A stretch of DNA of 64,000 nucleotides from Pectobacterium carotovorum (GCF_033898505.1 NZ_JAXAFK010000001.1:1488001-1552000), one strand, 5' to 3'. Shown: positions 27,941 to 38,116, counted from the stretch's first letter. A program made the numbers and translations. Notes: generated from the sequence alone by a model not told the origin.

Positions 27941-28360
27941 ATGACTAACGACTCTGCTTCGCGTACCCCGTCCGATAATACTGAACTGACAGAGATGCAG
28001 CGCTATGTCACCCAGCAACGCGGTACGGAGCCTGCATTTTCAGGCAAACTGCTGCATAACAAGCGCACCGGCGTTTACCACTGTCTGTGCTGTCAGGCCC
28101 CGCTGTTTTACTCCGACAGCAAATATGACTCCGGTTGTGGCTGGCCGAGCTTCGATCAGCCAGTCTCCTCAGAAGCGGTCCGCTATCTGGAAGATGATTC
28201 ACACAATATGCGCCGTATCGAGATCCGCTGTGGGCAGTGTGATGCGCATCTGGGCCACGTTTTCCCTGATGGCCCGAAAACCACGGGCGAACGTTACTGC
28301 GTAAATTCTGCTTCGCTGAGCTTTATCGATGACGTTGATGGCGAGCGCGTTGACGGGTAA
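27941..28360 (+). CDS. msrB: Peptide methionine (R)-S-oxide reductase
   Basis: 139-aa repair enzyme that reduces methionine-R-sulfoxide in proteins. Structural zinc ligands are Cys48/Cys51 and Cys97/Cys100, and the catalytic Cys120 is in [11 protein letters not shown]. The segments [10 protein letters not shown] and [12 protein letters not shown] are family hallmarks. Length as in E. coli (137 aa). Divergent from gapA and followed by yeaC. Confidence 0.97.
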   Translation: MTNDSASRTPSDNTELTEMQRYVTQQRGTEPAFSGKLLHNKRTGVYHCLCCQAPLFYSDSKYDSGCGWPSFDQPVSSEAVRYLEDDSHNMRRIEIRCGQCDAHLGHVFPDGPKTTGERYCVNSASLSFIDDVDGERVDG

Positions 28361-28524
28361 TCTGTGTGTGATGAATAGGGCAGTGGCAAGCTGATACTGT
28401 ATAGCTTTAAACGATTCAGCTATTAAGTGCGCCTGTCAGTACATTGACCCCGTCAATAATTGTCCCTGTCAATAACAGAACTCAGTAAGAATAACTCAGA
28501 CCTTTTTCGGAGCAGAAACCGGAT

Positions 28525-28803
28525 ATGGAACTCAATGATCTGATCGACGCCATGACGCCAGAAATTTACCAGCGGTTAGTCACGGCGGTAGAGCTGGGCA
28601 AATGGCCAGACGGTGTCGCGTTGACGGCTGAACAGAAAGAAAACTGCCTACAAATGGTGATGATGTGGCAGGCTCGCCATAATGAACAGGCTGAGCACAT
28701 GACGATTGGCACTGATGGCGAAATCGTGATGAAGAGCAAGCAGGAGCTGAAGCGCGAGTTTAACATCGCTGACGCGATCGTTACGCTGAAGCCCAATGCT
28801 TAA
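28525..28803 (+). CDS. yeaC: DUF1315 protein YeaC
   Basis: 92-aa acidic cytoplasmic protein of the DUF1315 family (MELNDLIDAMTPEIYQRLVT; WPDGVALTAEQKENCLQMVM). Function unknown. Its place after msrB is conserved in E. coli. GGAGCAG precedes the ATG. Confidence 0.9.
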   Translation: MELNDLIDAMTPEIYQRLVTAVELGKWPDGVALTAEQKENCLQMVMMWQARHNEQAEHMTIGTDGEIVMKSKQELKREFNIADAIVTLKPNA

Positions 28804-28858
28804 CGTGTGAGCAGGCAGCCTTATTGGCTGTCGTGATGCTGTGCGACAGTGACGATGG

Positions 28859-29506
28859 TTAGTGCGTTGAAGACAGTGTGGCAAGAAACTGCGTCATATC
28901 CGTCAGGATCGCCCCACGTTGTACCATTTCCCGCAATGCAGATTCGCTGTCATCGGGCAAAAGATTAACCCCGCGACAGCCGTCCACCAATACTTCCGTG
29001 TGATAACCCAGCGCAATGGCATCCAACACGCTGAACTTAACACAATAATCTGTCGCCAGCCCCAGAATGGTCAAATGGGTGATGTGGTTGGCGTGTAGCC
29101 ACGCATCCAACTCGGTTTTAAGCCGATGTCCGTTATCGAAAAAAGCGCTATAGCTATCGATCTCTGGCTGAGTCCCTTTTTGTACGATCCACTGAATGGC
29201 TGACTGATTAAGTGCTGGATGAAAATCAGCTCCGGCGGTTCCCTGTACGCAGTGAACCGGCCACCAGATCTGCGGCCATCCATTTAACTCGCCGATTTCT
29301 CCAACCTTGGTATTCGCATTAACGGCAAAGCTACCGTGATTCTCGGGGTGCCAATCCTGACTGGCGATCACGGTAACGTCAGCGACCACGCAGGCCTCAA
29401 TCGCACGGTTGGCAACCGCAATAACTCGGTCGCCTTCATTAACGGCCAATGCGCCGCCGGGACAAAAATCATTTTGTAAATCAACTAATAGCAATGCTTT
29501 TTTCAT
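28859..29506 (-). CDS. pncA: Nicotinamidase
   Basis: 215-aa isochorismatase-fold hydrolase converting nicotinamide to nicotinate in NAD salvage (also active on pyrazinamide). Catalytic triad Asp9 (LVDLQNDF), Lys110 (VQKGTQPE) and Cys155 (ATDYCVKFS); metal ligands Asp51, His53 and His85. Lies 18 bp downstream of ansA and is probably co-transcribed, as in E. coli. Confidence 0.96.
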   Translation of the reverse strand: MKKALLLVDLQNDFCPGGALAVNEGDRVIAVANRAIEACVVADVTVIASQDWHPENHGSFAVNANTKVGEIGELNGWPQIWWPVHCVQGTAGADFHPALNQSAIQWIVQKGTQPEIDSYSAFFDNGHRLKTELDAWLHANHITHLTILGLATDYCVKFSVLDAIALGYHTEVLVDGCRGVNLLPDDSESALREMVQRGAILTDMTQFLATLSSTH

Positions 29507-29524
29507 TACGACTCCGTGATTAAC

Positions 29525-30544
29525 TCAATCTTTATCGCTCAATTCCCCATGCAGGTTCTGCTGCATCAAATGGCGAATTTCATCGGCGCTTAACGCTTGC
29601 TGGCTCAATAAGTAATGCAGTTTGGTCAATGCGGCTTCAACGGTCATGTCAAAGCCACTGATCACTCCCGCATGCGCCAGCGCATTACCTGTCGCATAGC
29701 CGCCCATGTTCACACGCCCGGAAATACACTGCGTCAGGTTGATGACCACGATGCCGCGCGCGGAGGCTTCACGTAATTCGTGCAGTAAGCCGGGGCTTTG
29801 CGGCGCGTTGCCAACGCCATAGGAGCGCAGGATGAGCGCCTTCACCGGCTGGCGAAGGAAATTACTGATGACATCGGCAGAAATGCCGGGATAAATCGTA
29901 ATCACCCCGATAGGCTGCGGCGTTATGTGGTGCACTTTTAGCGGCGGGCAGTTGTTGCATTCCACGGTGGGCGCCAGCCGACGAATATGGATACCCGCTT
30001 CCAGCAGTGGCGGATAATTTGGAGAGGCGAAAGCATCAAAACCATCCGCATGGGCTTTGGTAGTGCGATTGCCGCGTAGCAGTTTGTTATTGAAAAAGAG
30101 GGCGACTTCATTAATCGGATGATTAGCCGCAACGTATAGCGCGTTCAGCAGGTTGGTCTGGCCGTCTGAGCGCAATTCCGCCAACGGAATCTGTGACCCT
30201 GTCACGATAACCGGCTTGGCAAGATTCTCCAGCATAAACGAGAGCGCAGAGGCGGTGAACGCCATCGTGTCAGTACCATGCAGAATCACGAAACCGTCGT
30301 AATCATCGTAGTGATCTTGAATATCGTCCGCGATGGATTGCCAATCCGCTGGCGTCATGTCGGACGAATCGATCAGCGGGTCATATTCATGAATCGTGAA
30401 CGATGGCATCTCTTCGCGGTGGAATTCAGGCATTTTTGCCAACTGCTGCTGTAAATGACCGGATACCGGTACATAACCATTAGCAGAGCGCTGCATGCCG
30501 ATGGTGCCGCCTGTATAGGCGACATAAATGGATTTCTTTCGCAT
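29525..30544 (-). CDS. ansA: L-asparaginase I (cytoplasmic)
   Basis: 339-aa asparaginase hydrolysing L-asparagine to aspartate and ammonia. Nucleophile Thr14 in YTGGTIGM; second triad Thr91-Asp92 in HGTDTMAFTAS. There is no signal peptide, which separates it from periplasmic AnsB. Upstream of pncA; downstream of sppA, with a terminator between. Confidence 0.96.
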   Translation of the reverse strand: MRKKSIYVAYTGGTIGMQRSANGYVPVSGHLQQQLAKMPEFHREEMPSFTIHEYDPLIDSSDMTPADWQSIADDIQDHYDDYDGFVILHGTDTMAFTASALSFMLENLAKPVIVTGSQIPLAELRSDGQTNLLNALYVAANHPINEVALFFNNKLLRGNRTTKAHADGFDAFASPNYPPLLEAGIHIRRLAPTVECNNCPPLKVHHITPQPIGVITIYPGISADVISNFLRQPVKALILRSYGVGNAPQSPGLLHELREASARGIVVINLTQCISGRVNMGGYATGNALAHAGVISGFDMTVEAALTKLHYLLSQQALSADEIRHLMQQNLHGELSDKD

Positions 30545-30584
30545 GGTGGTATGAGTAAGGAGTAAACCGAGAATTATAGAGGGA

Positions 30585-30634
30585 AAAACAGCCCGATAAT
30601 ACTATCATAAGCAATGACTATTACCGGGCTTTTA
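30585..30634 (-). terminator. sppA terminator
   Basis: On the minus strand AGCCCGGTAATA (complement of 30619-30630) pairs with TATTATCGGGCT (complement of 30590-30601) with one G-U pair, and is followed by GTTTTT. It lies 30 bp after the sppA stop. Confidence 0.7.
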
Positions 30635-30662
30635 GGGTACATATGGGCTGCTACTGTAAACG

Positions 30663-32513
30663 CTACCGGACTTCTCCGCAGTTGAGGCAAAATGCGTATC
30701 GGTTCTGCGGGTCGTTTAGGTTATTCATGATAGACGGCTGTGACCGCACGGCCTCCGCCAGCTGTGCGACCGGTGCTGGCAACATAGACTGAACGGCAAC
30801 GGGCAGCAGGGCGTAAACGGAAGCGTTCACCTGATTCAGCATCGTGTCGAGCAGGCCAGGCTGTTCCGCATACCAGTTCAATTGATATTGCCCCAGTTTG
30901 GCCAGCTCAGCGGCTTTCTTCACGGCGTCATCAAAATCACCGATCTGATCGACCAGACCATTTTCTTTTGCGTCGCTACCGACCCAGACGTGACCTTGCG
31001 CGATCTGATCGATTTGCTCCGGCGTTTTCTTACGTGCCTGTGCCACAATATCGATGAAGTTCTTATAGCCGCGTTCAATACTCAGCTGCATCATCTGCGA
31101 GAATTCAGGCGGTAGCGATTTCGTAATCGACAAATCGGCCAGCGGGGAAGTGGCAACGCCATCCGTGTGAACACCAAGGCTTTCCAGCGAGTTCTCGAAC
31201 GTGGTAATCACGCCAAAAATGCCGATAGACCCTGTTAGTGTACTGGCGCTGGAGATGATCGCGTTTGCTGGCGTTGAGATCCAGTAACCGCCTGATGCCG
31301 CCATACCGCCCATGGAGACCACGATCGGTTTGCCTGCAAGGCGAAGCGCCATCAGTTCTGAGCGGATCAACTCCGACGCGGTGACGCTACCGCCGGGGCT
31401 ATTGACGCGCAGTACCAGCGCTTTGACTTTAGGATCGAGACGTGCGGCACGAATTTGTGCTGCCGTGGTATCGCCACCGACCATTCCCGGTGTTTCCGGC
31501 CCGTCAATGATTGCGCCATTGGCAAACACAACCGCAATTTGGTTGTTATTTTGCACCGGCGGTTTGATGGTGTAGTCGTAGATGCTGATGAAATTAAAGT
31601 TGTTCTTCTGGCTATTCCAGCCGAATGCTTTAACCAGCGATTGTTCGGTCACGGAACGTGATGCGACTTCATCAACCAGCTTGTTATCCAGTGCATAGCG
31701 TGCGGTGTCGCCCTGAACGGCCTGCAAGCCCGCAATGATGCCTGCCGCACCTGGGAAAAGTTGCTGAGGTGTAATCTGGCGGTTAGCGGAAACCGTATTT
31801 AAATACTGCTGCCACAGCGCATTGATCCAACGGCCATCGGCATCGCGTGCAGCAGGAGACATATCGTCACGCAGATACGGTTCAACGGCTGACTTATAGG
31901 TTCCCACACGGAAGATATTGGTGGTCACTTTCAGCTTGTCGAGCATGGATTTGAAGTAGAGGTTGTTGGTCGCAAAACCGTGCAGATCGACACTGCCTTG
32001 TGGCGTCAACGACACCGTATTGGCAAAACTGGCCAAATAATATTGAGACTGATTGTAGCTGTCGCCGACGGCATAAATGGGTTTACCGCTATCGCGGAAT
32101 TCGCGCAGCGCCTTGCCGATATATTGCAGAGACGGCTGATCGGCACCGGTAAAGTCGCTGAGATCCAGCACCATTCCCGTGATGTTATCGTCACTCTTTG
32201 CCTGACGAATACTGTCGACGATATCGAACAGAGAATTTTCCTGACGACGGTTGTTCGATGCACCGAAGAATTCGCGTCCTAATTGACGCAGTTTGTTATT
32301 GACGGTGGGTTGATCAACGACCACGCCCGTCAGATCGACCAGTAGCGCACCCTTCGTGGCCACTTCCGGTGTTGTTTTTACCTGTGAGTAGATCCCAACG
32401 CCAACCAGAATCAGGGCGATAAGAAAAATATTGAGAATAAATTCTCTGATAAAATTAAGCAGACGCCATGTCCACTTAAAAAATCCGCTAAAAATTCGCC
32501 ACAATGTGCGCAT
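30663..32513 (-). CDS. sppA: Protease IV (signal peptide peptidase A)
   Basis: 616-aa inner-membrane serine protease that degrades cleaved signal peptides in the periplasm. One N-terminal membrane anchor (about 24-44), then tandem ClpP-like domains. Catalytic Lys207 (GTYKSAVEPY) and Ser407 (MAASGGYW) match E. coli Lys209 and Ser409. Divergent from ydjA, as in E. coli. Confidence 0.97.
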   Translation of the reverse strand: MRTLWRIFSGFFKWTWRLLNFIREFILNIFLIALILVGVGIYSQVKTTPEVATKGALLVDLTGVVVDQPTVNNKLRQLGREFFGASNNRRQENSLFDIVDSIRQAKSDDNITGMVLDLSDFTGADQPSLQYIGKALREFRDSGKPIYAVGDSYNQSQYYLASFANTVSLTPQGSVDLHGFATNNLYFKSMLDKLKVTTNIFRVGTYKSAVEPYLRDDMSPAARDADGRWINALWQQYLNTVSANRQITPQQLFPGAAGIIAGLQAVQGDTARYALDNKLVDEVASRSVTEQSLVKAFGWNSQKNNFNFISIYDYTIKPPVQNNNQIAVVFANGAIIDGPETPGMVGGDTTAAQIRAARLDPKVKALVLRVNSPGGSVTASELIRSELMALRLAGKPIVVSMGGMAASGGYWISTPANAIISSASTLTGSIGIFGVITTFENSLESLGVHTDGVATSPLADLSITKSLPPEFSQMMQLSIERGYKNFIDIVAQARKKTPEQIDQIAQGHVWVGSDAKENGLVDQIGDFDDAVKKAAELAKLGQYQLNWYAEQPGLLDTMLNQVNASVYALLPVAVQSMLPAPVAQLAEAVRSQPSIMNNLNDPQNRYAFCLNCGEVR

Positions 32514-32781
32514 GATATCTCCATGAACGGGTAAACAACGTGTGCTCTACGTCCTTCAACTCGCCCTCTGGCAAGTGATGAAGCACAAGGAGTGATAGTA
32601 TCCTAATGAGCGGGCAGTAAAAAGTCAGCATTAAATCGCCGCGGAAGCGCACCCTGTCGGGGTTATCTTGTAACAAAACTTCTACTTGTGCTAACGTGGC
32701 GCGCAACGTTGCCGTACAGTCGTTTCTACCGTAGAAATAGCGTGTATTGCAGAAATTATATTGCCAGACAGGAGATGTGCG

Positions 32782-33333
32782 ATGGATGCTCTTGAATTGC
32801 TATTGAATCGTCGTTCGGCCTCGCGCCTGACCGCGCCGGCACCGACGGGTGACGCATTGAATAACATTATCCACGCGGGTATGCGTGCGCCGGATCATGG
32901 TGCCATGCAGCCGTGGCGCTTTTTTATGATCGAAAATGACGGTCTGGATCGTTTTAGTGCGCTGCTGACCCGTGCGGCGCAGCAGGAAGGCTTGGACGAC
33001 GCCGGGATTGATAAAGCGCGTCAGGCACCTTATCGCGCTCCGCTGATTATCACCGTTGTCGCACATTGTGAAGAGAACCCGAAAGTCCCGCTATGGGAGC
33101 AAATTGTCTCCGCAGGCTGTGCGGTTCAGGCCATGCAGATGGCGGCACTGGCGCAGGGCTTTAACGGTATCTGGCGTAGCGGCGCCTGGACGCACAATGC
33201 GCTGGTGCGTGAAGCGTTCAACTGTCGTGAACAGGATGAAATTGTTGGTTTCCTTTATCTGGGGACGCCGCAGCTCAAAGCCTCAACGACGGTCACGCCG
33301 CTTGATACCGACACGTTTGTTCACTACTTCTGA
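32782..33333 (+). CDS. ydjA: Nitroreductase-family protein YdjA
   Basis: 183-aa FMN-dependent oxidoreductase, the same length as the minimal nitroreductase YdjA of E. coli. FMN contacts are in [19 protein letters not shown] and GFNGIWRSG. The start at 32782 (MDALELL) follows AGGAGATG; an in-frame ATG/GTG seven codons earlier is rejected. Natural substrate unknown. In E. coli selD follows; here topB follows directly. Confidence 0.94.
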   Translation: MDALELLLNRRSASRLTAPAPTGDALNNIIHAGMRAPDHGAMQPWRFFMIENDGLDRFSALLTRAAQQEGLDDAGIDKARQAPYRAPLIITVVAHCEENPKVPLWEQIVSAGCAVQAMQMAALAQGFNGIWRSGAWTHNALVREAFNCREQDEIVGFLYLGTPQLKASTTVTPLDTDTFVHYF

Positions 33334-33381
33334 TCGTCATCTTTTGAAAAATATCGACTTCCCACCCGTTTTACAGTGCGC

Positions 33382-33404
33382 TTTCCCGCGAGTTACGCGG
33401 GAAA
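33382..33404. repeat. Hairpin in the ydjA-topB gap
   Basis: TTTCCCGCG (33382-33390) and CGCGGGAAA (33396-33404) form a perfect 9-bp stem with a 5-nt loop and no U-tract. It sits in the 100-bp gap where selD stands in E. coli. It may attenuate read-through from ydjA into topB. Confidence 0.55.
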
Positions 33405-33433
33405 TGTCCAGCCTGTGTGCGATAGGGTGAATA

Positions 33434-35359
33434 ATGCGACTTTTTATTGCCGAAAAGCCCAGCCTTGCGCGGGCGATTGCAGACGTGTTACCCAAACCGC
33501 ATCGACGCGGCGACGGCTTTATTGCCTGCGGTCAGAATGATGTCGTGACGTGGTGCGTGGGGCACCTGCTGGAGCAGGCGCAGCCGGATGTTTATGATGC
33601 GCGCTATGCACGGTGGTCACTTGCCGATTTACCTATCATCCCACAAAAATGGTTGCTGCAACCGCGTCCCTCGGTCAGCAAGCAGTTGAACACCATTAAA
33701 AAACTCCTGAATGATGCCAACGAAGTGATCCACGCGGGAGACCCCGATCGTGAAGGGCAACTGCTGGTGGATGAGGTGCTGGAATATTTGTCTCTTCCGG
33801 AAGAGAAACGCCAGCAGGTGCGTCGCTGTCTGATCAACGACCTCAACCCGCAAGCGGTGGAGCGCGCGGTTTCTCGTCTGCGTGAGAATAGAGAGTTCAT
33901 TCCCTTGTGCGTGTCGGCACTGGCGCGTTCCCGTGCGGATTGGCTCTACGGCATTAACATGACCCGCGCCTATACGATATTAGGACGCAATGCCGGCTAT
34001 GACGGCGTGCTGTCGGTTGGCCGTGTGCAAACGCCGGTGCTGGGGCTGGTGGTGCGGCGGGATGAAGAGATAGAAAATTTCGTCCCCAAAGACTACTTTG
34101 AAGTGAAAGCCCACATCGTGACGCCTGCCGATGAGCGCTTTGTCGCGCTCTGGCAGCCCAGCGAATCCTGTGAACCGTATCAGGATGAAGAAGGGCGCTT
34201 ATTGCATCGTTCTCTGGCGGAACATGTCGTCAAACGTATCGAAGGCCAGCCTGCATTTGTCACTAGCTATAATGATAAACGGGAATCGGAAACTGCACCG
34301 TTGCCTTATTCGCTGTCGACGCTACAGATTGAGGCTGCAAAGCGTTTCGGGCTCAGCGCGCAGCAGGTGCTGGACGTGTGCCAGAAGCTCTATGAAACCC
34401 ATAAGCTGATCACCTACCCGCGTTCTGACTGTCGCTATCTGCCAGAGGAGCATTTTGCCGGGCGTCATGCCGTTTTAAACGCGATATCCGTGCACCAGCC
34501 CGACCTGCTGCCACAGCCGGTTATGGATGTGGATCGGCGTAACCGCTGCTGGGACGATGGTAAGGTCGATGCTCACCACGCGATTATTCCCACCGCCCGT
34601 AGCGCAAGCGCCTCGCTGACGGAGAATGAGCGTAAAGTGTATGGGTTAGTCGCACGGCAGTACATCATGCAATTCTGCCCGGACGCCGTATTTCGCAAGT
34701 GCGTCATTGAACTGGATATTGCGGGTGGTAAATTTATTGCCAAAGCGCGGTTCCTGGCCGAAGCCGGGTGGCGTACGCTGCTGGGCGGTAAAGAACGTGA
34801 CGAAGAAAACGAAGGCATGCCGCTGCCCGTGGTGGCAAAAGGTGATGAGCTACTGTGTGAACGCGGTGAGGTGGTTGAGCGCCAAACGCAGCCGCCGCGA
34901 CCGTTTACCGATGCAACGTTGCTATCGGCGATGACGGGTATCGCACGTTTTGTGCAGGATAAAGAACTGAAGAAAATTCTGCGGGCGACCGATGGTTTAG
35001 GCACAGAGGCTACGCGAGCAGGTATCATCGAATTATTGTTTAAGCGGACGTTTCTGTTTAAGAAAGCGCGCTATATTCACGCGAGTGAAGCGGGGCGGGC
35101 GTTGATTCACTCACTGCCTGCCAGCGCGGCACACCCCGACATGACAGCGCATTGGGAAGCCACGTTGACGCAAATCAGCGAGAAGAAATGCCGCTATCAG
35201 GATTTTATGCAACCGCTGACCCATTCCTTACAGGAGTTGATTCAGCAGGCTAAACAAAACGGTGCGGTGAGAGCGTTTAAAGGGCTTTCTGCGCCGCCGT
35301 CGGGCACCACAAAACGGCGCAAGCCTCAGACTAAAAAAGCGAAGGAGCAGGAGCAATGA
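33434..35359 (+). CDS. topB: DNA topoisomerase III
   Basis: 641-aa type IA topoisomerase (E. coli 653 aa) that decatenates DNA and resolves recombination intermediates. TOPRIM domain with [11 protein letters not shown] and DPDREGQL (about 103-110); active-site Tyr328 in [12 protein letters not shown]. The C-terminal tail is basic ([13 protein letters not shown]). The stop overlaps the start of the next gene (ATGA). Confidence 0.97.
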   Translation: MRLFIAEKPSLARAIADVLPKPHRRGDGFIACGQNDVVTWCVGHLLEQAQPDVYDARYARWSLADLPIIPQKWLLQPRPSVSKQLNTIKKLLNDANEVIHAGDPDREGQLLVDEVLEYLSLPEEKRQQVRRCLINDLNPQAVERAVSRLRENREFIPLCVSALARSRADWLYGINMTRAYTILGRNAGYDGVLSVGRVQTPVLGLVVRRDEEIENFVPKDYFEVKAHIVTPADERFVALWQPSESCEPYQDEEGRLLHRSLAEHVVKRIEGQPAFVTSYNDKRESETAPLPYSLSTLQIEAAKRFGLSAQQVLDVCQKLYETHKLITYPRSDCRYLPEEHFAGRHAVLNAISVHQPDLLPQPVMDVDRRNRCWDDGKVDAHHAIIPTARSASASLTENERKVYGLVARQYIMQFCPDAVFRKCVIELDIAGGKFIAKARFLAEAGWRTLLGGKERDEENEGMPLPVVAKGDELLCERGEVVERQTQPPRPFTDATLLSAMTGIARFVQDKELKKILRATDGLGTEATRAGIIELLFKRTFLFKKARYIHASEAGRALIHSLPASAAHPDMTAHWEATLTQISEKKCRYQDFMQPLTHSLQELIQQAKQNGAVRAFKGLSAPPSGTTKRRKPQTKKAKEQEQ

Positions 35360-35646
35360 AATCGTTAGTGTCTTTGTGTTTTGCCGGTGTGATGCTGGTG
35401 CTGCCCACGCTGGCGCAGGCTAATCGTGGTGGAACGGATATTGTGGTTCCGGTGCCACCGGAAGTGTGGGGGGCCGGGACGACGGTGCGGGAGCAAAATA
35501 ACAACTGCCTGCGCTGCTGTGTGTATGAAAATCGTAACTATTCTGAAGGTGCGGTGCTAAAGGTCGAAGGTGTGATTCTGCAATGCGTGCGGGACAAACA
35601 AACGCTGGGTACAAACAACCTGATATGGCAGTTGGTTAAGCAATAA
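35356..35646 (+). CDS. ynjH: DUF1496 exported protein, YnjH-like
   Basis: 96-aa protein with a signal peptide (about 1-22, cleavage after AQA) and the DUF1496 signature [19 protein letters not shown]...LQC with three cysteines, close to E. coli YnjH. Function unknown; probably periplasmic with a disulfide. It is translationally coupled to topB (4-bp overlap), whereas E. coli ynjH is separate from topB. Confidence 0.82.
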   Translation: MKSLVSLCFAGVMLVLPTLAQANRGGTDIVVPVPPEVWGAGTTVREQNNNCLRCCVYENRNYSEGAVLKVEGVILQCVRDKQTLGTNNLIWQLVKQ

Positions 35647-35764
35647 CTGCGGATTAAGCAAACATAAGCGCAATGCTTCCGCCGCTTTTTCATCCCCGCC
35701 GTACTTTGATGCACGGCGGGGATAGTATTTTTACAACGTACTCTTTCTACAGAGCAACCTACTC

Positions 35765-36571
35765 TTACAGCGCAAACTCTGCCCAGATTGGCGCATGGTC
35801 GGACGGTTTTTCCATTCCCCGGATGTCGTAGTCAATACCGGTAGCAACACAGCGTTCGGCCAGGAACGTGCTGGCGAGAATCAGGTCGATACGCAGGCCG
35901 CGGTTGTCATCAAACCCGGCTGAGCGGTAATCAAACCATGAGAAACGATCGGTGCTCTCGGGGTTGGCGGCACGGAAGGTGTCAATAAGCCCCCAGCCTT
36001 GCAAACGCGCCATCCATTCACGCTCCTCCGGCAGGAAAGAACATTTCCCCGTGCGTAGCCAGCGCTTGCGATTCTCCTCGCCAATGCCGATATCCAGATC
36101 GGTGGGGCTGATATTGACATCACCCATTACGATCAGCGGCTGCGTGGCGCTGTGGTGTTGCTCCAGATAGGTTTGCAAATCCTGATAGAAACGCGTTTTC
36201 GCAGGGAATTTCACCGGATGGTCGCGGCTTTCTCCCTGCGGAAAATACCCGTTAACGATCGTGAAGGTGCCGTGCTCCGTGGCGAAATCCGCCATGATAA
36301 TTCGGCGCTGTGCATCTTCTTCATCCGTTGGGAAACCGCGACGTACCGCAATCGGCTGCGTTTTACACAGCAGCGCGACGCCGTAGTGCCCTTTCTGCCC
36401 ATGATAATAAACGTGGTAGCCGTACTGGCTGACATCCTCTAACGGAAACATGTCATCGTGGACTTTGGTTTCCTGCAACCCGATCACATCCGGCTGGTGT
36501 TGTTCGATAATGGCGGCCAACTGATGAGGGCGCGCCCGCAGGCCATTGATATTAAAAGATACAACTTTCAT
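35765..36571 (-). CDS. xthA: Exonuclease III
   Basis: 268-aa AP endonuclease and 3'-5' exonuclease of base-excision repair, the same length as E. coli ExoIII. Metal-binding Glu34 (LQETKVHDD), the [10 protein letters not shown] loop with catalytic Asp, and the C-terminal [10 protein letters not shown] with catalytic His. The start at 36571 ([15 protein letters not shown]) equals the E. coli start; the four extra codons upstream are omitted. Confidence 0.97.
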   Translation of the reverse strand: MKVVSFNINGLRARPHQLAAIIEQHQPDVIGLQETKVHDDMFPLEDVSQYGYHVYYHGQKGHYGVALLCKTQPIAVRRGFPTDEEDAQRRIIMADFATEHGTFTIVNGYFPQGESRDHPVKFPAKTRFYQDLQTYLEQHHSATQPLIVMGDVNISPTDLDIGIGEENRKRWLRTGKCSFLPEEREWMARLQGWGLIDTFRAANPESTDRFSWFDYRSAGFDDNRGLRIDLILASTFLAERCVATGIDYDIRGMEKPSDHAPIWAEFAL

Positions 36572-36898
36572 GTTCGCTGCCATTCGCTAAAAAATGTGAC
36601 GAGATGGTAGCAGAAAATGAGGTATGCCGTCACGGTGAGGCTACGCTTTCGGACTGCGTAGATGAACGTCTTGCCGTGGCTTCAGAGACGATTAGTGCAG
36701 ATGAGAATCGTTAAAAATAAGATTCACTTATATTCAGTTGAACCTAGGGCTTGTCGACCGTTATACTCCGCACCTCGCAGGAGAGAGGGCGTATACCCGT
36801 CATGCAACTCGAATTATTTAGGGTATATATAACGCTCCGCCGAAGGCGCAAACTCCCATAATCGCTCAGGCTCCCCTAACTGCGAATTCCATTGAAGC
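36572..36898. other. Intergenic region upstream of the glycine riboswitch
   Basis: No gene. It contains a collapsed ERIC-type element at 36792-36827 and must hold the promoter of the riboswitch transcript; the TATATATAA end of the element (about 36823-36831) may supply a -10 sequence. Confidence 0.4.
36792..36827. repeat. Collapsed ERIC-type element (36 bp, both termini)
   Basis: TATACCC-GTCAT joined directly to GCAACTCGAATTATTTA-GGGTATA, that is, the two ERIC ends without the core. The same termini bound the larger elements at 43867-44061 and 57969-58311. Confidence 0.75.
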
Positions 36899-36990
36899 CA
36901 ACTGGAGAGAGGTTGCGATGCAACCCACCGAAGGGGCAAGCAGCACTGCTGCGTAAACTCTCAGGTAAAGCGGACAGAGGGAGTGGCACA
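36899..36990 (+). promoter_or_regulatory. Glycine riboswitch (singlet aptamer)
   Basis: The order and sequence of conserved elements match the gcvT-type glycine aptamer: GGAGAGAGG (36904-36912), then ACCGAAGGGGCAAG (36927-36940), then AAACTCTCAGGTAAAG (36955-36970), then GGACAGAGGGAG (36972-36983). Only one aptamer is seen. The Shine-Dalgarno site CACAGGA of the downstream gene begins about 10 nt after the aptamer, which would allow control of translation initiation. Singlet glycine riboswitches ahead of TRIC-type membrane proteins are known in other bacteria. Confidence 0.88.
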
Positions 36991-37008
36991 TTTCACAGGA
37001 TAACTTGT

Positions 37009-37635
37009 GTGCTGACTTACATCTATCTGATCGCGATTACGGCTGAGGGGATGTCCGGGGCGCTGGCCGCCGGACGTCGCAATATGGACATTTTTGGCGT
37101 AGGCATGATTGCCTTTATCACCGCGCTTGGCGGTGGCACCGTTCGCGATATTCTCCTCGGTAATTATCCCATCGGCTGGACGCAGCATCCCGGCTATATC
37201 TACCTCACCATTGGTGCGGGGCTTTTCACGATTATCATTGCGCGCTTTATGCACCATTTGCATCGCCTCTTTCTGGTACTGGATGCGATGGGACTCATTG
37301 CCTTTACCATTATTGGCTGCAATGTGGCGCTGAAGCTGAATTATTCGATGACGGTGGTGGTCATGGCGGGTATCGTGACCGGCATTTTCGGTGGAATATT
37401 GCGCGATATTTTCTGCAACCGTACACCCATGGTGCTGAAGAAAGAGCTGTACGCCAGCGTCTCGCTTTTAGTCGCGCTTTTATATCTGGGGCTCAAATCG
37501 CTTAACGTCAACCACGATATTAACTTGCTGGCGTCATTCACTATTGGTTTGGCGGTGCGTCTGGCGGCAATTCGCTGGTCATGGCAGCTCCCGGTGTTCT
37601 CTTATGTTCCGGGGCGCTGGAAAGGAAAAGCGTAA
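37009..37635 (+). CDS. TRIC/UPF0126-family membrane protein (YadS-like)
   Basis: 208-aa seven-helix membrane protein made of two UPF0126 repeats, each with a GGG(T/I)xRD motif (ALGGGTVRDILL at about 40-51 and IFGGILRDIFCN at about 125-136). TRIC proteins are trimeric monovalent cation channels; glycine-riboswitch-linked members may export glycine. The GTG at 37009 (preceded by CACAGGA) is chosen because a longer frame from 36892 would be read through the riboswitch. The last 15 residues are basic. Confidence 0.85.
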   Translation: MLTYIYLIAITAEGMSGALAAGRRNMDIFGVGMIAFITALGGGTVRDILLGNYPIGWTQHPGYIYLTIGAGLFTIIIARFMHHLHRLFLVLDAMGLIAFTIIGCNVALKLNYSMTVVVMAGIVTGIFGGILRDIFCNRTPMVLKKELYASVSLLVALLYLGLKSLNVNHDINLLASFTIGLAVRLAAIRWSWQLPVFSYVPGRWKGKA

Positions 37636-37685
37636 GGTCTGTTTTTTGCCCCCATCGCCGATGTCGCGCGGATTATCTGTGTGAA

Positions 37686-37997
37686 TGGTGGTGGGGGAAA
37701 TAACGCTGTGCGTTGCTCAAAACCGTGCCGGTTTTGTCGAACCTTGGTCGAAGGTTTTCACCTTCCCCTGATGGGAATTTGATGCTTTGGTGTTGGGATG
37801 TCATTCAGAGGAACTACTTTGAAATGGTGGTGGGGGAAGGATAATTCGGCGCTTCGCACCTCACCCTGCGGGTCAACGCTGTGCGTTGCTCAAAACCGTA
37901 CCGGTTTTGTCGAACCTTGGTCGAAGGTTCTCACCTTCCCCTGATGGGAATTTGATGCTTTGTCGTTGGGATTTAATTCAGAAATATTGCTTTGAAA
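37686..37997 (-). repeat. rtT-like tRNA-Tyr tail repeats (two copies)
   Basis: Downstream of tRNA-Tyr the tRNA 3' end (complement TGGTGGTGGGGG) recurs at 37825-37836 and 37686-37697, giving units of 173 and 139 bp. Each unit carries the same segment with hairpins AAAACCGtgCCGGTTTT and GAACCTTGGTCGAAGGTT (about 37701-37790 and 37873-37962); the second lacks about 34 bp after the tRNA tail. This is the layout of the E. coli tyrT locus, where repeats of the tRNA tail encode RtT RNA. The units are part of the tRNA transcript. Confidence 0.75.
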
Positions 37998-38082
<85 letters not shown>

Positions 38083-38116
38083 ACTGGCCTTGCTACAAGA
38101 GGCTTTCGCTTCAAGT

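Noticed and set aside
36892..37008. N-terminal extension of the TRIC-type protein
   Set aside because: It is the translation of the glycine riboswitch; the family N-terminus begins at the GTG at 37009.
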